Source: Curtobacterium salicis (lineage in GTDB: Bacteria > Actinomycetota > Actinomycetes > Actinomycetales > Microbacteriaceae). From it: 64,000 nt of DNA. The notes beneath the pieces are model-generated. The model ran no database searches, was not told the DNA's origin, and saw nothing but the letters and a program-made list of their open reading frames with translations. This document shows positions 25,793-33,179 of the stretch, one piece after another. How positions within the stretch are numbered: the stretch's first letter is position 1; each line of letters starts with the position of its first letter. The stretch covers positions 62,001 to 126,000 of the forward strand of contig NZ_JAAOYO010000004.1 in NCBI RefSeq assembly GCF_011759505.1, in the 5' to 3' direction. Made by a program: the position numbers and the translations under genes.

Positions 25793-26806
25793 TCACTCGC
25801 CGCGGTCGAGGGCCGGCCAGACCGGGAACGGGTCGGCCCAGGAGCGCCAGAGGTCCGGGCCGGCCAGCAGCTCCGACGGCGTGATGAGCGCCCCGTCGAG
25901 CGCGCGGGTCAGCCGGTCGACGTCGAGCCCCTCGCCGACGAACCAGAGCGCCTGGCCGATCGGGGCGTCTTCGTCCCAGGACGGGTTCGCGGTGGGGTCG
26001 AGGGCGAGCATCGCGCCGACGCTGGACCACGAGCCGACGTGGTCCGGTCGGGACGCCAGGCGGAAGAACCCGCGCGAGCGGAGCACCCGACCCTGCGGAC
26101 CCGCGACGAGGTCGTGCTCGACGACGTCGGCCAGCCGTGCGGGGTGGAACGGCAGCGGGTCGCGGTAGCGGAACGCGGTCAGCCCGTCGGTGCTCGGGAC
26201 CCGGACGTCGTGGTCGGTCGAGAGGGCGCGCATCCAGCCGGCCGACCCAGCGAGGACGCGCGCTGCGGCTCCGTTCGAGGCCGGCAGGTCGGCGGTGCTC
26301 CGGACCCGGACGTCGGCGAGCACGACGGCATGCGGGGCACAGCGGTGCACGACGGCGACGAGGGCTCGGCGGCGGGCGACCGGCAGCCGTTCGGTGCCCT
26401 GGAGCACGATGACGGTCGCGTACTCGATGAGGGCCGCGAGCCGCTCGCCGGCGACGAACGCGTCGTCGACGCCGGACCAGAGCAGGTGTTCGACCTCGCC
26501 GGCGCGGAGGACCGACACCACGTGGTCGATCACCCGGTCGTCGCCGGTCTCGGCACGAGCGGCGTTCGCGAGCATCATCGCGACCGCCCGGGCGTCACCC
26601 CAGGCCGGCAGTGTGACGACGAGGGAGTGCCGGGCGTCCGGACCGCAGACCTCGGCGAGGCGGTCCGCCCGATCGGCGACGGCACGGGCGGCCGCCGGGG
26701 CGCTGCCGGCGGCGTGCATCCGGTGGCCGTCCGACAGCCTGGCGGCGACACGGACGGCATCGGCGTCGTGGAGTGCGGACACGAGGGTGATCGGGACGGT
26801 CGACAT
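25793..26806 (-). CDS. CobW C-terminal domain protein with degenerate P-loop (zinc-homeostasis type)
   Basis: This 337-residue protein ends in a clear CobW C-terminal domain: FRYRDPLPFHPARLADVVE, then RVLRSRGFFRLASRP and GSWSSVGAMLAL. That is typical of COG0523 metal chaperones. The N-terminal half should hold a GTPase, but its start reads ITLVSALHDADAVRVAA where a GxxGxGKT P-loop is expected. No NKxD-like motif is evident, and the CxCC metal motif is missing. It is divergent from the zinc-independent L36 gene and shares a Zur box, pointing to a role in zinc shortage. A TACCGT -10 box (26814-26819, minus strand) lies 7 bases before the ATG. Confidence 0.82.
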   Translation of the reverse strand: MSTVPITLVSALHDADAVRVAARLSDGHRMHAAGSAPAAARAVADRADRLAEVCGPDARHSLVVTLPAWGDARAVAMMLANAARAETGDDRVIDHVVSVLRAGEVEHLLWSGVDDAFVAGERLAALIEYATVIVLQGTERLPVARRRALVAVVHRCAPHAVVLADVRVRSTADLPASNGAAARVLAGSAGWMRALSTDHDVRVPSTDGLTAFRYRDPLPFHPARLADVVEHDLVAGPQGRVLRSRGFFRLASRPDHVGSWSSVGAMLALDPTANPSWDEDAPIGQALWFVGEGLDVDRLTRALDGALITPSELLAGPDLWRSWADPFPVWPALDRGE

Positions 26807-26821
26807 GTGCAGTACGGTACA

Positions 26822-26836
26822 TGAAAACCGTTCTCA
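26822..26836. promoter_or_regulatory. Zur box between cobW-like and rpmJ genes
   Basis: TGAAAACCGTTCTCA is a 7-1-7 inverted repeat with a single mismatch, close to the TGAAAANNNTTTTCA-type Zur consensus. On the minus strand it sits just upstream of the TACCGT -10 box of the CobW-like gene, where bound Zur would block the promoter. On the plus strand it is 16 bases before the L36 start. Both divergent products are classic zinc-starvation genes, which supports the assignment. Confidence 0.8.
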
Positions 26837-26851
26837 ACAAGGAGGCTCATG

Positions 26852-26974
26852 GTGAAGGTCCGCAACTCGCTCAAGGCGCTGAAGAAGATCCCCGGCTCGC
26901 AGGTCGTCCGCCGCCGAGGACGCGTGTACGTCATCAACAAGAAGGACCCGCGCTGGAACACCCGGCAGGGGTGA
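26852..26974 (+). CDS. rpmJ: 50S ribosomal protein L36, zinc-independent form
   Basis: This 40-residue protein starts [20 protein letters not shown] and ends [14 protein letters not shown], which is ribosomal protein L36. The zinc-ligand cysteines and histidine of the standard form are all absent, so this is the C-minus paralogue that replaces the zinc-binding form when zinc is scarce. The GTG at 26852 is chosen over the ATG at 26849 because it gives the canonical MKVRNS start and a better distance (6 bases) to AAGGAGG (26839-26845). A Zur box lies just upstream. Confidence 0.95.
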   Translation: MKVRNSLKALKKIPGSQVVRRRGRVYVINKKDPRWNTRQG

Positions 26975-26990
26975 CGCCCAGGCCGCTCCG

Positions 26991-26996
26991 TAGGGT
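26991..26996 (+). promoter_or_regulatory. -10 box TAGGGT of a leaderless transcript
   Basis: TAGGGT ends 6 bases before the ATG at 27003, placing the expected transcription start on the A of the start codon. No Shine-Dalgarno sequence is present. Confidence 0.6.
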
Positions 26997-27002
26997 GAGG
27001 GC

Positions 27003-27659
27003 ATGCGACTCCTGCTCGTCCGCCACGGACAGACCCCCGCGAACGTGACCGGCCTGCTCGACGCCGAGGTGCCCGGGCCCGGCCTGACCGACCTCGGCCA
27101 GGAGCAGGCCGACGCGCTGCCCGCGGCCCTCGGCGACCGGGGGATCGAGCGGCTCTTCACCTCGTCGATGGTGCGGACGCAGGTCACCGCCGCACCGCTC
27201 GCCCGCGCGCTCGACCTGGAGCCCGTGGTGCTGCCGGGTCTCCGTGAGATCGAGGCCGGTGCGCTGCAGGGCAAGCGGGACACCGTGTCGGTCCAGAGCT
27301 ACCTGGCGGCCGCGTACGCGTGGGCCGCGGGCGACCGTGACGAGCGGATGCCCGGCGCCGAGGACGGGCACGCCTTCTTTGCCCGCTACGACGACGCCGT
27401 GCGGCAGATCGAAGCGACCGGCGCCGAGGTCGCGGCGGCGTTCAGCCACGGCGCGGCGATCCGGATCTGGGCCGCGGTCACGGCGCAGAACGTGCCGAGC
27501 GACCTCGGCCGGAACCGGCACCTCGAGAACACCGGCGTCGTCGAGCTCGAGGGCTCGAGCGCGGACGGGTGGCGTCTCGTGGACTGGGCGGGGGAGCCGA
27601 TCGGCGGCGACGAGCTCACCGACCTGAGCGCGCAGGACCCGACCGGCGAGCGGTTCTGA
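27003..27659 (+). CDS. Histidine phosphatase family protein
   Basis: This 218-residue protein has the phosphoglycerate-mutase-like signature LLLVRHGQTPANV, with the phospho-accepting His in RHG. The second-half catalytic His lies in AFSHGAAIRIWA, and the acid is in LREIEAG. Such enzymes act on sugar phosphates, nucleotides or other phosphoesters; the substrate cannot be told. The C-terminal tail (DLSAQDPTGERF) is short. It is transcribed from its own leaderless promoter, directly after the L36 gene, and is followed by a strong hairpin. Confidence 0.9.
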   Translation: MRLLLVRHGQTPANVTGLLDAEVPGPGLTDLGQEQADALPAALGDRGIERLFTSSMVRTQVTAAPLARALDLEPVVLPGLREIEAGALQGKRDTVSVQSYLAAAYAWAAGDRDERMPGAEDGHAFFARYDDAVRQIEATGAEVAAAFSHGAAIRIWAAVTAQNVPSDLGRNRHLENTGVVELEGSSADGWRLVDWAGEPIGGDELTDLSAQDPTGERF

Positions 27660-27711
27660 CGGACCCGGCCCGCGCCTCCCGTCCGGACGCGGTCCCCGCG
27701 GAACGCGCGGT

Positions 27712-27789
27712 CCCCGCGAAACGCAACCTGGGCGGCTCCTCGCAGCGGAATAGCGCTGCGGAGAACCGCCCAGGTTGCGTTTTGCGGGA
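27712..27789. terminator. Very long inverted repeat between convergent genes
   Basis: Two arms of about 36 bases (27712-27747 and 27754-27789) are complementary except for about five positions, around a 6-base loop. The best part is AAACGCAACCTGGGCGG against CCGCCCAGGTTGCGTTT. The arms differ in composition from the CGGGAGGC palindromes. The element separates the histidine phosphatase and glpD genes and probably terminates both. Its length is more like a dispersed repeat than a simple terminator. Confidence 0.8.
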
Positions 27790-27793
27790 GGGG

Positions 27794-29548
27794 TCAGGCG
27801 AGCTGCGACGCGGAGGTCAGCGGCACGATGACGCCGTGCGACTCGCGGAGGACGTCGAGCGTGCGCTGGATCTCGTCCGCGCGCTCCTCGGTCGTCCAGC
27901 CGAGGGTGTCGGCCAGGACGTCGGCCAGCTCGTCGAGCAGGTCGATCGTGACGCCACCGACGAACGCCAGGTTCGTCCTGCGCAGCACCACGTCGATCAG
28001 GTGCACGGCCTGCTCGTGCTCGGCGAAGTACCGGACCTCGCCACGGGTGATCGTGGCGTCGGACTCGAGCGGCTCGACCGGACCGGTGACCAGGGCGTCG
28101 ACGACCTCGGCGGCACGGGTGCCGTAGCGGTCGAGCAGACGGTCGACCGTCTCGGACGCGAGCCCGTCACGGTGCGACTTGATCCACAGGGCACGCTGCC
28201 CGTCGGTGGTCGGGAAGTCCTTGCCACCGCCGATCGGCATGCCGGTCGTGTCGACCTTGCGGCTGACGCCGAGCTTCGTCGTGATGTCCGTGGACAGGTG
28301 CGCGGCGAGTGCGCGGAACGTCGTCCACTTGCCACCGACGAGCGACAGGACCGTGGTCTCCGGCAGACCCGCGATCGGGGTGTCGACGATCCGGTAGTCA
28401 CGTGACACGAACCCGGGGGCGGTGTCCTCGTGGCGGGGGAGCGGGCGGATGCCCGAGTAGCGGTAGACGATGTGGTCGCGGTTCAGCTCGATCTGCGGGA
28501 AGACGTGCTTCACGAGGCCGAAGAAGTAGTCGACCTCTTCCTCCGTGCAGACGGCCGGCTCGGACGGGTCCGCGTCGATGTCGGTGGTGCCGATGAGCAC
28601 CCGGCCCTTGAGCGGGTAGATGAGGACGATGCGACCGTCGTTGTTCTCGAAGAACAGCTCGCGGCCCTTCGTCGCCTCGAGGAGCTCGGGGTTGTCGACG
28701 ACGATGTGGGAGCCCTTGGTGCCGCCCATGTACTTCGTCTCGCCACCGAACGCCTCGTTGGTGAGGTCGGTCCAGGGGCCGGACGCGTTCACGACGACGT
28801 CCGCGGTGAACACGAACTCCTCGCCGGTCTCGCGGTCGCGGAGCAGGACGCCGCCGTCACGGCTGCCGGCGGCCTCGACGTAGTTGGTCGCACGCGCGGT
28901 GGCGTCGGACCCGGTGCCGGTGCCGGCGGTCAGGCCGTCCTTGAGGACGTCGAGGGCCAGGCGCTCCGGCTCGTGGACCGAGGCGTCGTAGTAGGTGCCG
29001 GTGTACTTGAGGTCGCGGTTCAGGGCGGGCATGTCCTCGAGCGCGGCCTTCTTCGTGCGGAAGACGTGCTTCGGGACCGAGCCGCCGTCGCGGGAGAACG
29101 AGTCGTAGATCGTCATGCCGATCTTGATGAGCATCGCCCCGCGCTCCTTCGTGGAGCGCTGCTTGTGCGTGAGCATCCGCAGCGGGGCGTTCATGATGCC
29201 GGAGAACGTCGAGAAGACCGGCATGGTGGTCTGCAGCGGCTTGACGTAGTGCGGGGCGATGCGGATCAGGCCGTTGCGCTCCTGCACGCTCTCGCGGACC
29301 AGGCGGAACTCGCCGTTCTCCAGGTAGCGGATGCCGCCGTGGATCATGTGGCTGGACGCGGCCGAGGCGCCCGAGGCGTAGTCGCCGCGCTCGACGAGGG
29401 CGACGTCGACGCCCTGCAGGGCGAGGTCGCGGAAGGTGGCGATGCCGTTGATGCCACCACCGACGATGAGGACCTGTGCGTTCGGGCGTCCGGTGAGGGC
29501 GGTGACCGTGTTCCTGGGCTGCGTCTTCTTCGACATGGTCGTTCGCAT
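27794..29548 (-). CDS. glpD: Aerobic glycerol-3-phosphate dehydrogenase
   Basis: This 584-residue FAD enzyme oxidises sn-glycerol 3-phosphate to dihydroxyacetone phosphate at the membrane and passes electrons to quinone. It has the FAD-binding VLIVGGGINGIATFRDLALQG and the GlpD signature IHGGIRYLENGEF. Further blocks are VVNASGPWTDL, YPLKGRVLIGTTDIDADPSEP and SLVGGKWTTFRALA. A C-terminal helical domain covers the last 130 residues. The ATG at 29548 has AGAAAG just upstream; the in-frame ATG at 29536 is an alternative. It is divergent from a SorC-type regulator, with paired palindromes between. Confidence 0.95.
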   Translation of the reverse strand: MRTTMSKKTQPRNTVTALTGRPNAQVLIVGGGINGIATFRDLALQGVDVALVERGDYASGASAASSHMIHGGIRYLENGEFRLVRESVQERNGLIRIAPHYVKPLQTTMPVFSTFSGIMNAPLRMLTHKQRSTKERGAMLIKIGMTIYDSFSRDGGSVPKHVFRTKKAALEDMPALNRDLKYTGTYYDASVHEPERLALDVLKDGLTAGTGTGSDATARATNYVEAAGSRDGGVLLRDRETGEEFVFTADVVVNASGPWTDLTNEAFGGETKYMGGTKGSHIVVDNPELLEATKGRELFFENNDGRIVLIYPLKGRVLIGTTDIDADPSEPAVCTEEEVDYFFGLVKHVFPQIELNRDHIVYRYSGIRPLPRHEDTAPGFVSRDYRIVDTPIAGLPETTVLSLVGGKWTTFRALAAHLSTDITTKLGVSRKVDTTGMPIGGGKDFPTTDGQRALWIKSHRDGLASETVDRLLDRYGTRAAEVVDALVTGPVEPLESDATITRGEVRYFAEHEQAVHLIDVVLRRTNLAFVGGVTIDLLDELADVLADTLGWTTEERADEIQRTLDVLRESHGVIVPLTSASQLA

Positions 29549-29618
29549 CGCTTTCTGGGGTCGATTCCGTTGGTACTCCATCGATCGTGCGCCCGTCGGA
29601 ACGCGTGGGCAACCTGCG

Positions 29619-29632
29619 TGCACGGACGTGCA
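29619..29632. promoter_or_regulatory. 14-bp palindromic operator, copy 1
   Basis: TGCACGGACGTGCA has perfect 6-base arms around GA. Its reverse complement is identical to the second copy at 29705-29718. The pair frames the divergent glpD/regulator promoters, which suggests binding by the neighbouring SorC-type regulator. Confidence 0.65.
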
Positions 29633-29642
29633 GAACGGTTGT

Positions 29643-29685
29643 CGCGCCTCCGGTCCGTGGTGCGTCGGTGCGGACGGGAGGCGCG
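29643..29685. repeat. CGGGAGGC-family inverted repeat inside a promoter region
   Basis: CGCGCCTCCGGTCCG (29643-29657) pairs with CGGACGGGAGGCGCG (29671-29685) with one mismatch around a 13-base loop. It lies between two divergent genes and between the two 14-bp palindromes, so it is not at a gene end. This is the clearest case in the window of this repeat occurring outside a terminator position. Confidence 0.75.
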
Positions 29686-29704
29686 GACGGGGTTGCAGAG
29701 CACG

Positions 29705-29718
29705 TGCACGTCCGTGCA
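29705..29718. promoter_or_regulatory. 14-bp palindromic operator, copy 2
   Basis: TGCACGTCCGTGCA is the exact reverse complement of the copy at 29619-29632. It ends 10 bases before the regulator's ATG, a position where binding would repress the regulator itself. Confidence 0.65.
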
Positions 29719-29728
29719 TGCTCGGTCC

Positions 29729-30691
29729 ATGAGCGATGCCGCCCAGCCCGTGCGCACCCAGCAGGCCCTGCGGGCCGCGCACCTCTACTACCTGCAGGAC
29801 CTGACGATGGACGCCATCGCCGACGAGCTCGGCACGTCCCGCTCCTCGGTGTCCCGACTGCTGAAGTACGCGCGGGACACCGGACTCGTCGACATCCAGA
29901 TCCGCTCGCCCCTGGACCAGGCCGCCGCGCTCAGCCGCAGCATCCGGGCCCGGTTCGGCGTGCACGCCCACGTCGTGCCGGTGCCCGACCACACGAGCGA
30001 CGTGGACCGGTTGGAGCGGGTCGCCCTCTCCGCCGCCCGGATCCTGACGCAGTACATCGAGTCGAACATGGTGATCGGCATCTCGTGGGGCTCGACCGTG
30101 AGCGCCGTCAGCCGGTACCTCGTCCCGAAGACCACGCACGGGTCCACGATCGTGCAGGTCAACGGTGCGGCCAACACCCGCACGACCGGCATCGTCTACG
30201 CCTCCGAGATCCTCCGGCGCTTCGGCGAGGCGTACGGCGCCCTCGTGCAGCAGTTCCCGGTGCCCGCGTTCTTCGACGATCCCGCCACCAAGGCCGCGCT
30301 CTTCCGGGAGCGCTCGATCCGCCGCGTGCTCGACCTGCACGAACGGATGGACGTCGTCGTGTTCGGCGTCGGCGCCCCGCAGGCCCCGGTGCCCTCGCAC
30401 GTGTACTCCGGCGGGTACCTGGACCCGGCCGACCAGGACGAGCTGGTCAAGGCGCAGGTCGTCGGCGATGTCTCGACCGTGTTCTACCGCGCGGACGGGT
30501 CGTGGAAGGACATCGGGGTGAACGCCCGGGCCGGCGCACCCGACCTCGACACGATCAAGCGTGCACCGCGGCGGATCTGCGTCGTCGCCGGGCGGGGCAA
30601 GGCGGCGTCGCTGCGCGGAGCGCTGGCGGCGGGGCTCGTGACGGACCTCATCCTGGACGAGAGCGTGGGGCAGGCGATCCTGCAGAACTGA
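29729..30691 (+). CDS. SorC-type sugar-binding transcriptional regulator next to glpD
   Basis: This 320-residue regulator has an N-terminal helix-turn-helix (YLQDLTMDAIADELGTSRSSVSRLLKYARDTGLV). The C-terminal effector domain has GISWGSTVSAVSRYL, VQVNGAANTRTTG and FGVGAPQAPVPS. It resembles the 24620 regulator in layout but lacks the long disordered tail. Its divergence from glpD and the paired TGCACG-CGTGCA palindromes suggest it controls glycerol 3-phosphate use and its own gene. The effector could be a glycerol or sugar phosphate; that is inference. The ATG at 29729 lacks a strong ribosome site. Confidence 0.88.
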   Translation: MSDAAQPVRTQQALRAAHLYYLQDLTMDAIADELGTSRSSVSRLLKYARDTGLVDIQIRSPLDQAAALSRSIRARFGVHAHVVPVPDHTSDVDRLERVALSAARILTQYIESNMVIGISWGSTVSAVSRYLVPKTTHGSTIVQVNGAANTRTTGIVYASEILRRFGEAYGALVQQFPVPAFFDDPATKAALFRERSIRRVLDLHERMDVVVFGVGAPQAPVPSHVYSGGYLDPADQDELVKAQVVGDVSTVFYRADGSWKDIGVNARAGAPDLDTIKRAPRRICVVAGRGKAASLRGALAAGLVTDLILDESVGQAILQN

Positions 30692-30698
30692 CCCGGTC

Positions 30699-30716
30699 GG
30701 CCCCGCCCGCGGGGCC
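30699..30716. terminator. GC-rich hairpin after the SorC-type regulator
   Basis: GGCCCCGC and GCGGGGCC pair perfectly around CC, 8 bases after the stop codon. Flanking GTC/GGTC bases lengthen the stem. It is a likely terminator before the AraC-type gene. Confidence 0.65.
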
Positions 30717-30779
30717 GGTCTCCGGCCCTGACCCCGCTTCTGGGGTGCGTGGACCGGTCGCGATGTCGGTGGTGTGATC

Positions 30780-30785
30780 TACGGT
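30780..30785 (+). promoter_or_regulatory. -10 box TACGGT of a leaderless transcript
   Basis: TACGGT ends 6 bases before the ATG at 30792, with no ribosome-binding site. The AraC-type gene should be transcribed without a leader. Confidence 0.6.
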
Positions 30786-30791
30786 CGGAGC

Positions 30792-31811
30792 ATGGTGCTC
30801 ACTCCCGAAGCCGGTCCGTCCGTCGCCCGCCGATCCGGCAGCGTCGAGCGGCCACGCGCCGTCCCACGACAGGACACGCGCTCCTACCGACGGCTTTCGG
30901 GGACCGACATCGACCAGGCGATGGCGTTCTTCACGTCGGACTACGACCTGAAGGCCCCCGTCATCCGCCGGACCCGGCCGGACACGCTCTGGGACTTCGC
31001 CGGCGTCACCGACGAGCGGATGTCCCTCCGGACCTCGCGGTTCGGCGTGGACCTGCGCAGCCAGAGCCAGTCCGACGACGTCATCGTCGCGTGGCTCCGC
31101 AGCGGCAGCAGCACCATCACGTTCAAGGGCCGCTCCGTCGACCTGGCGCAGGGCGTGCCGATGGTGCTGCCCTCGGAGCTCTACGACCTGCACCACCGCG
31201 ACATCGGCCTGAACCTCGTCCACCTGGACCGCACGTTCCTGACCGACCTGGTGGGGGACGAGACCTTCGCGTTCGAACCCCTCGAGCGACCGGATCCCGA
31301 GGGCCTGCGGGTCTGGCAGGAAACCGTACGCCGGCACTCGTCCACGTGGCTGCAGGTCGACAACGAGCTCTCGGCCATCGCGCGCCGGGACATCGCCGAG
31401 GCCTTCGCGACCGCCGCGGTCCGGGCGTTCCCGCGTCGCACGACCTGGCGCGCTGCGGTGTCCGGCACGGGGCCGGAGCACCAGCGCCTGCGCCGTGCCC
31501 TGGACTACGTGCACGCCCACGCCCGCGAGCCCATCGGCACCCCCGAGATCGCTGTGGCTGCCGGCCTCAGCCCGCGCGGTCTGCAGCAGTCGCTCCGCCG
31601 GCACCTCGACCAGACTCCGGGCGAGCTCCTCCGCTCCGTTCGCCTCGACGGCGCGCGTGAGGACCTCCGCCGCGCCGAGCGCGACGAGACCTCGGTGGCC
31701 GACATCGCCCGCGGGTGGGGCTTCGGGCACCTCGGACGCTTCTCGGCGGCGTTCCGGTCCCGCTTCGGCGAGCTGCCGAGCGACACGCTGCGGTCCCGAC
31801 TGCGTCGCTGA
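30792..31811 (+). CDS. AraC family transcriptional regulator
   Basis: This 339-residue regulator has an N-terminal AraC-binding-like domain (about residues 30-200; SQSDDVIVAWLRSG, then GVPMVLPSELYDLHH). The C-terminal pair of helix-turn-helix motifs is RALDYVHAHAREPIGTPEIAVAAGLSPRGLQQSLRRHL and ETSVADIARGWGFGHLGRFSAAFRSRFGELPSD. The N-terminal type is common in regulators of aromatic or fatty-acid use, but no target gene is obvious. The downstream alanine dehydrogenase has its own start region after a hairpin (31894-31912). Confidence 0.92.
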   Translation: MVLTPEAGPSVARRSGSVERPRAVPRQDTRSYRRLSGTDIDQAMAFFTSDYDLKAPVIRRTRPDTLWDFAGVTDERMSLRTSRFGVDLRSQSQSDDVIVAWLRSGSSTITFKGRSVDLAQGVPMVLPSELYDLHHRDIGLNLVHLDRTFLTDLVGDETFAFEPLERPDPEGLRVWQETVRRHSSTWLQVDNELSAIARRDIAEAFATAAVRAFPRRTTWRAAVSGTGPEHQRLRRALDYVHAHAREPIGTPEIAVAAGLSPRGLQQSLRRHLDQTPGELLRSVRLDGAREDLRRAERDETSVADIARGWGFGHLGRFSAAFRSRFGELPSDTLRSRLRR

Positions 31812-31893
31812 GCAGCATTCGGTGGGAGCGCTCCGCCGGACCCTCGAGCCGAACACGATGACACCGTCCGGGCTCTGACCGGTGGATCGTTCG

Positions 31894-31912
31894 GTCCGGG
31901 CACGTCCCGGAC
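31894..31912. terminator. Hairpin between araC-type gene and ald
   Basis: GTCCGGG (31894-31900) and CCCGGAC (31906-31912) pair around CACGT. The stem extends outward through CGTTC/GAACG with one bulged base. It likely terminates the AraC-type transcript. Confidence 0.6.
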
Positions 31913-31964
31913 GAACGCGCGGCTGAATGGTGGGACCGAGCAACTGCCCACGAAGGAGTCCGTC

Positions 31965-33065
31965 ATGCGCATCGGCGTCCCCACCGAGATCAAGAACAAC
32001 GAGTACCGCGTCGCCGTCACCCCCGCCGGGGTCGCCGAACTGACGATGCACGGCCACCAGGTGCTCGTGCAGGCCGGCGCCGGCACGGGGTCCGCCTTCG
32101 CCGACGACGAGTACACCGCGGCCGGTGCGACGGTCGTCCCCGAGGCCCGCCAGGTCTGGGACCAGGCCGAGATGGTGCTCAAGGTCAAGGAACCCGTCGC
32201 GGCCGAGTACCCGCTGATCCGCGAGGGACAGGTGCTCTTCACCTACCTGCACCTGGCTGCCGACCGGCCGCTGACCTCGGCGCTCGTCGAGTCCGGAGCG
32301 ACCGCGATCGCCTACGAGACGGTGCAGCTGCCGGACCGCTCGCTGCCGCTGCTGTCGCCGATGTCGGAGATCGCCGGCCGACTCTCCGCGCAGGTCGGCG
32401 CCCACCACCTGATGCGGGCCACCGGCGGTCGGGGGCTGCTCCTCGGCGGCGTCCCGGGCACCCCGAAGGGCCGGGTCGTGGTGATCGGCGGCGGCGTCGC
32501 CGGCGAGCACGCGGCGACGATCGCACTCGGGATGGGCGCCGAGGTGACCGTCTTCGACATCAGCCTGCCGCGCCTCCGGGCCCTCGACGCGCGGTTCGAC
32601 GGCCGGGTGACGACCCTCCGCTCCAACCCGCTGGCGATCGCGGCGGCCGTGGCCGACGCCGACCTGGTCATCGGGTCCGTGCTGATCCCCGGTGCCTCGG
32701 CACCGAAGCTCGTCACCGACGCGATGGTCGCCGACATGCGCCCCGGATCGGTGCTGGTGGACATCGCGATCGACCAGGGCGGGTGCTTCGAGGGGTCGCG
32801 GCCGACGACCCACGACGGCCCGACCTTCCGGGTGCACGACGCCGTCTACTACTGCGTGGCGAACATGCCGGGAGCGGTACCCCGCACCAGCACGATCTCG
32901 CTGACGAACGCGACGCTGCCCTACGCGGTGGCGATCGCGGACCAGGGGTGGGAGCGCGCGCTCGAGGCTGACCCGGCGCTCGCGCTCGGCCTCAACGTGC
33001 ACGCCGGCCGGGTCACGAACGCGGCCGTCGCCGCCGCGCACGGGCTGGTGGCCACCGCGCACTGA
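31965..33065 (+). CDS. ald: Alanine dehydrogenase
   Basis: This 366-residue enzyme reversibly deaminates L-alanine to pyruvate with NAD+. It starts MRIGVPTEIKNNEYRVAVTP and has the substrate-binding motif VLKVKEPVAAEY. MSEIAGRLSAQVGAHHLMR and the NAD-binding GRVVVIGGGVAGEHAA follow. The C-terminal block VDIAIDQGGCFEGSRPTTHD is also diagnostic. AAGGAG (31953-31958) precedes the ATG. It is a single-gene unit. Confidence 0.97.
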   Translation: MRIGVPTEIKNNEYRVAVTPAGVAELTMHGHQVLVQAGAGTGSAFADDEYTAAGATVVPEARQVWDQAEMVLKVKEPVAAEYPLIREGQVLFTYLHLAADRPLTSALVESGATAIAYETVQLPDRSLPLLSPMSEIAGRLSAQVGAHHLMRATGGRGLLLGGVPGTPKGRVVVIGGGVAGEHAATIALGMGAEVTVFDISLPRLRALDARFDGRVTTLRSNPLAIAAAVADADLVIGSVLIPGASAPKLVTDAMVADMRPGSVLVDIAIDQGGCFEGSRPTTHDGPTFRVHDAVYYCVANMPGAVPRTSTISLTNATLPYAVAIADQGWERALEADPALALGLNVHAGRVTNAAVAAAHGLVATAH

Positions 33066-33127
33066 GCGCACCGGGGCCCGGCGGGGCCCGACGGCGGGCG
33101 GCGGGGCAGGGTGGGCCGCGCCTCCCG

Positions 33128-33164
33128 TCCGGCCGTGGCCCGAGGGCCGACGACGCCGGACGCG
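33128..33164. terminator. Terminator-like stem-loop between ald and TspO-like gene
   Basis: CGTCCGGC (33128-33135) and GCCGGACG (33157-33164) form the outer stem, with an inner GGCCC/GGGCC stem. The CGCGCCTCCCGTCCGG sequence just before it is the CGGGAGGC-family core in reverse. It serves the convergent pair ald and the TspO-like gene. Confidence 0.6.
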
Positions 33165-33179
33165 CCCGTCCGGCCCGGG

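Noticed and set aside
26821-27048. An open frame starting at an ATG inside the Zur box
   Set aside because: The frame overlaps the L36 gene out of phase, and its start codon lies within the regulatory site. L36 is unmistakable in the other frame.
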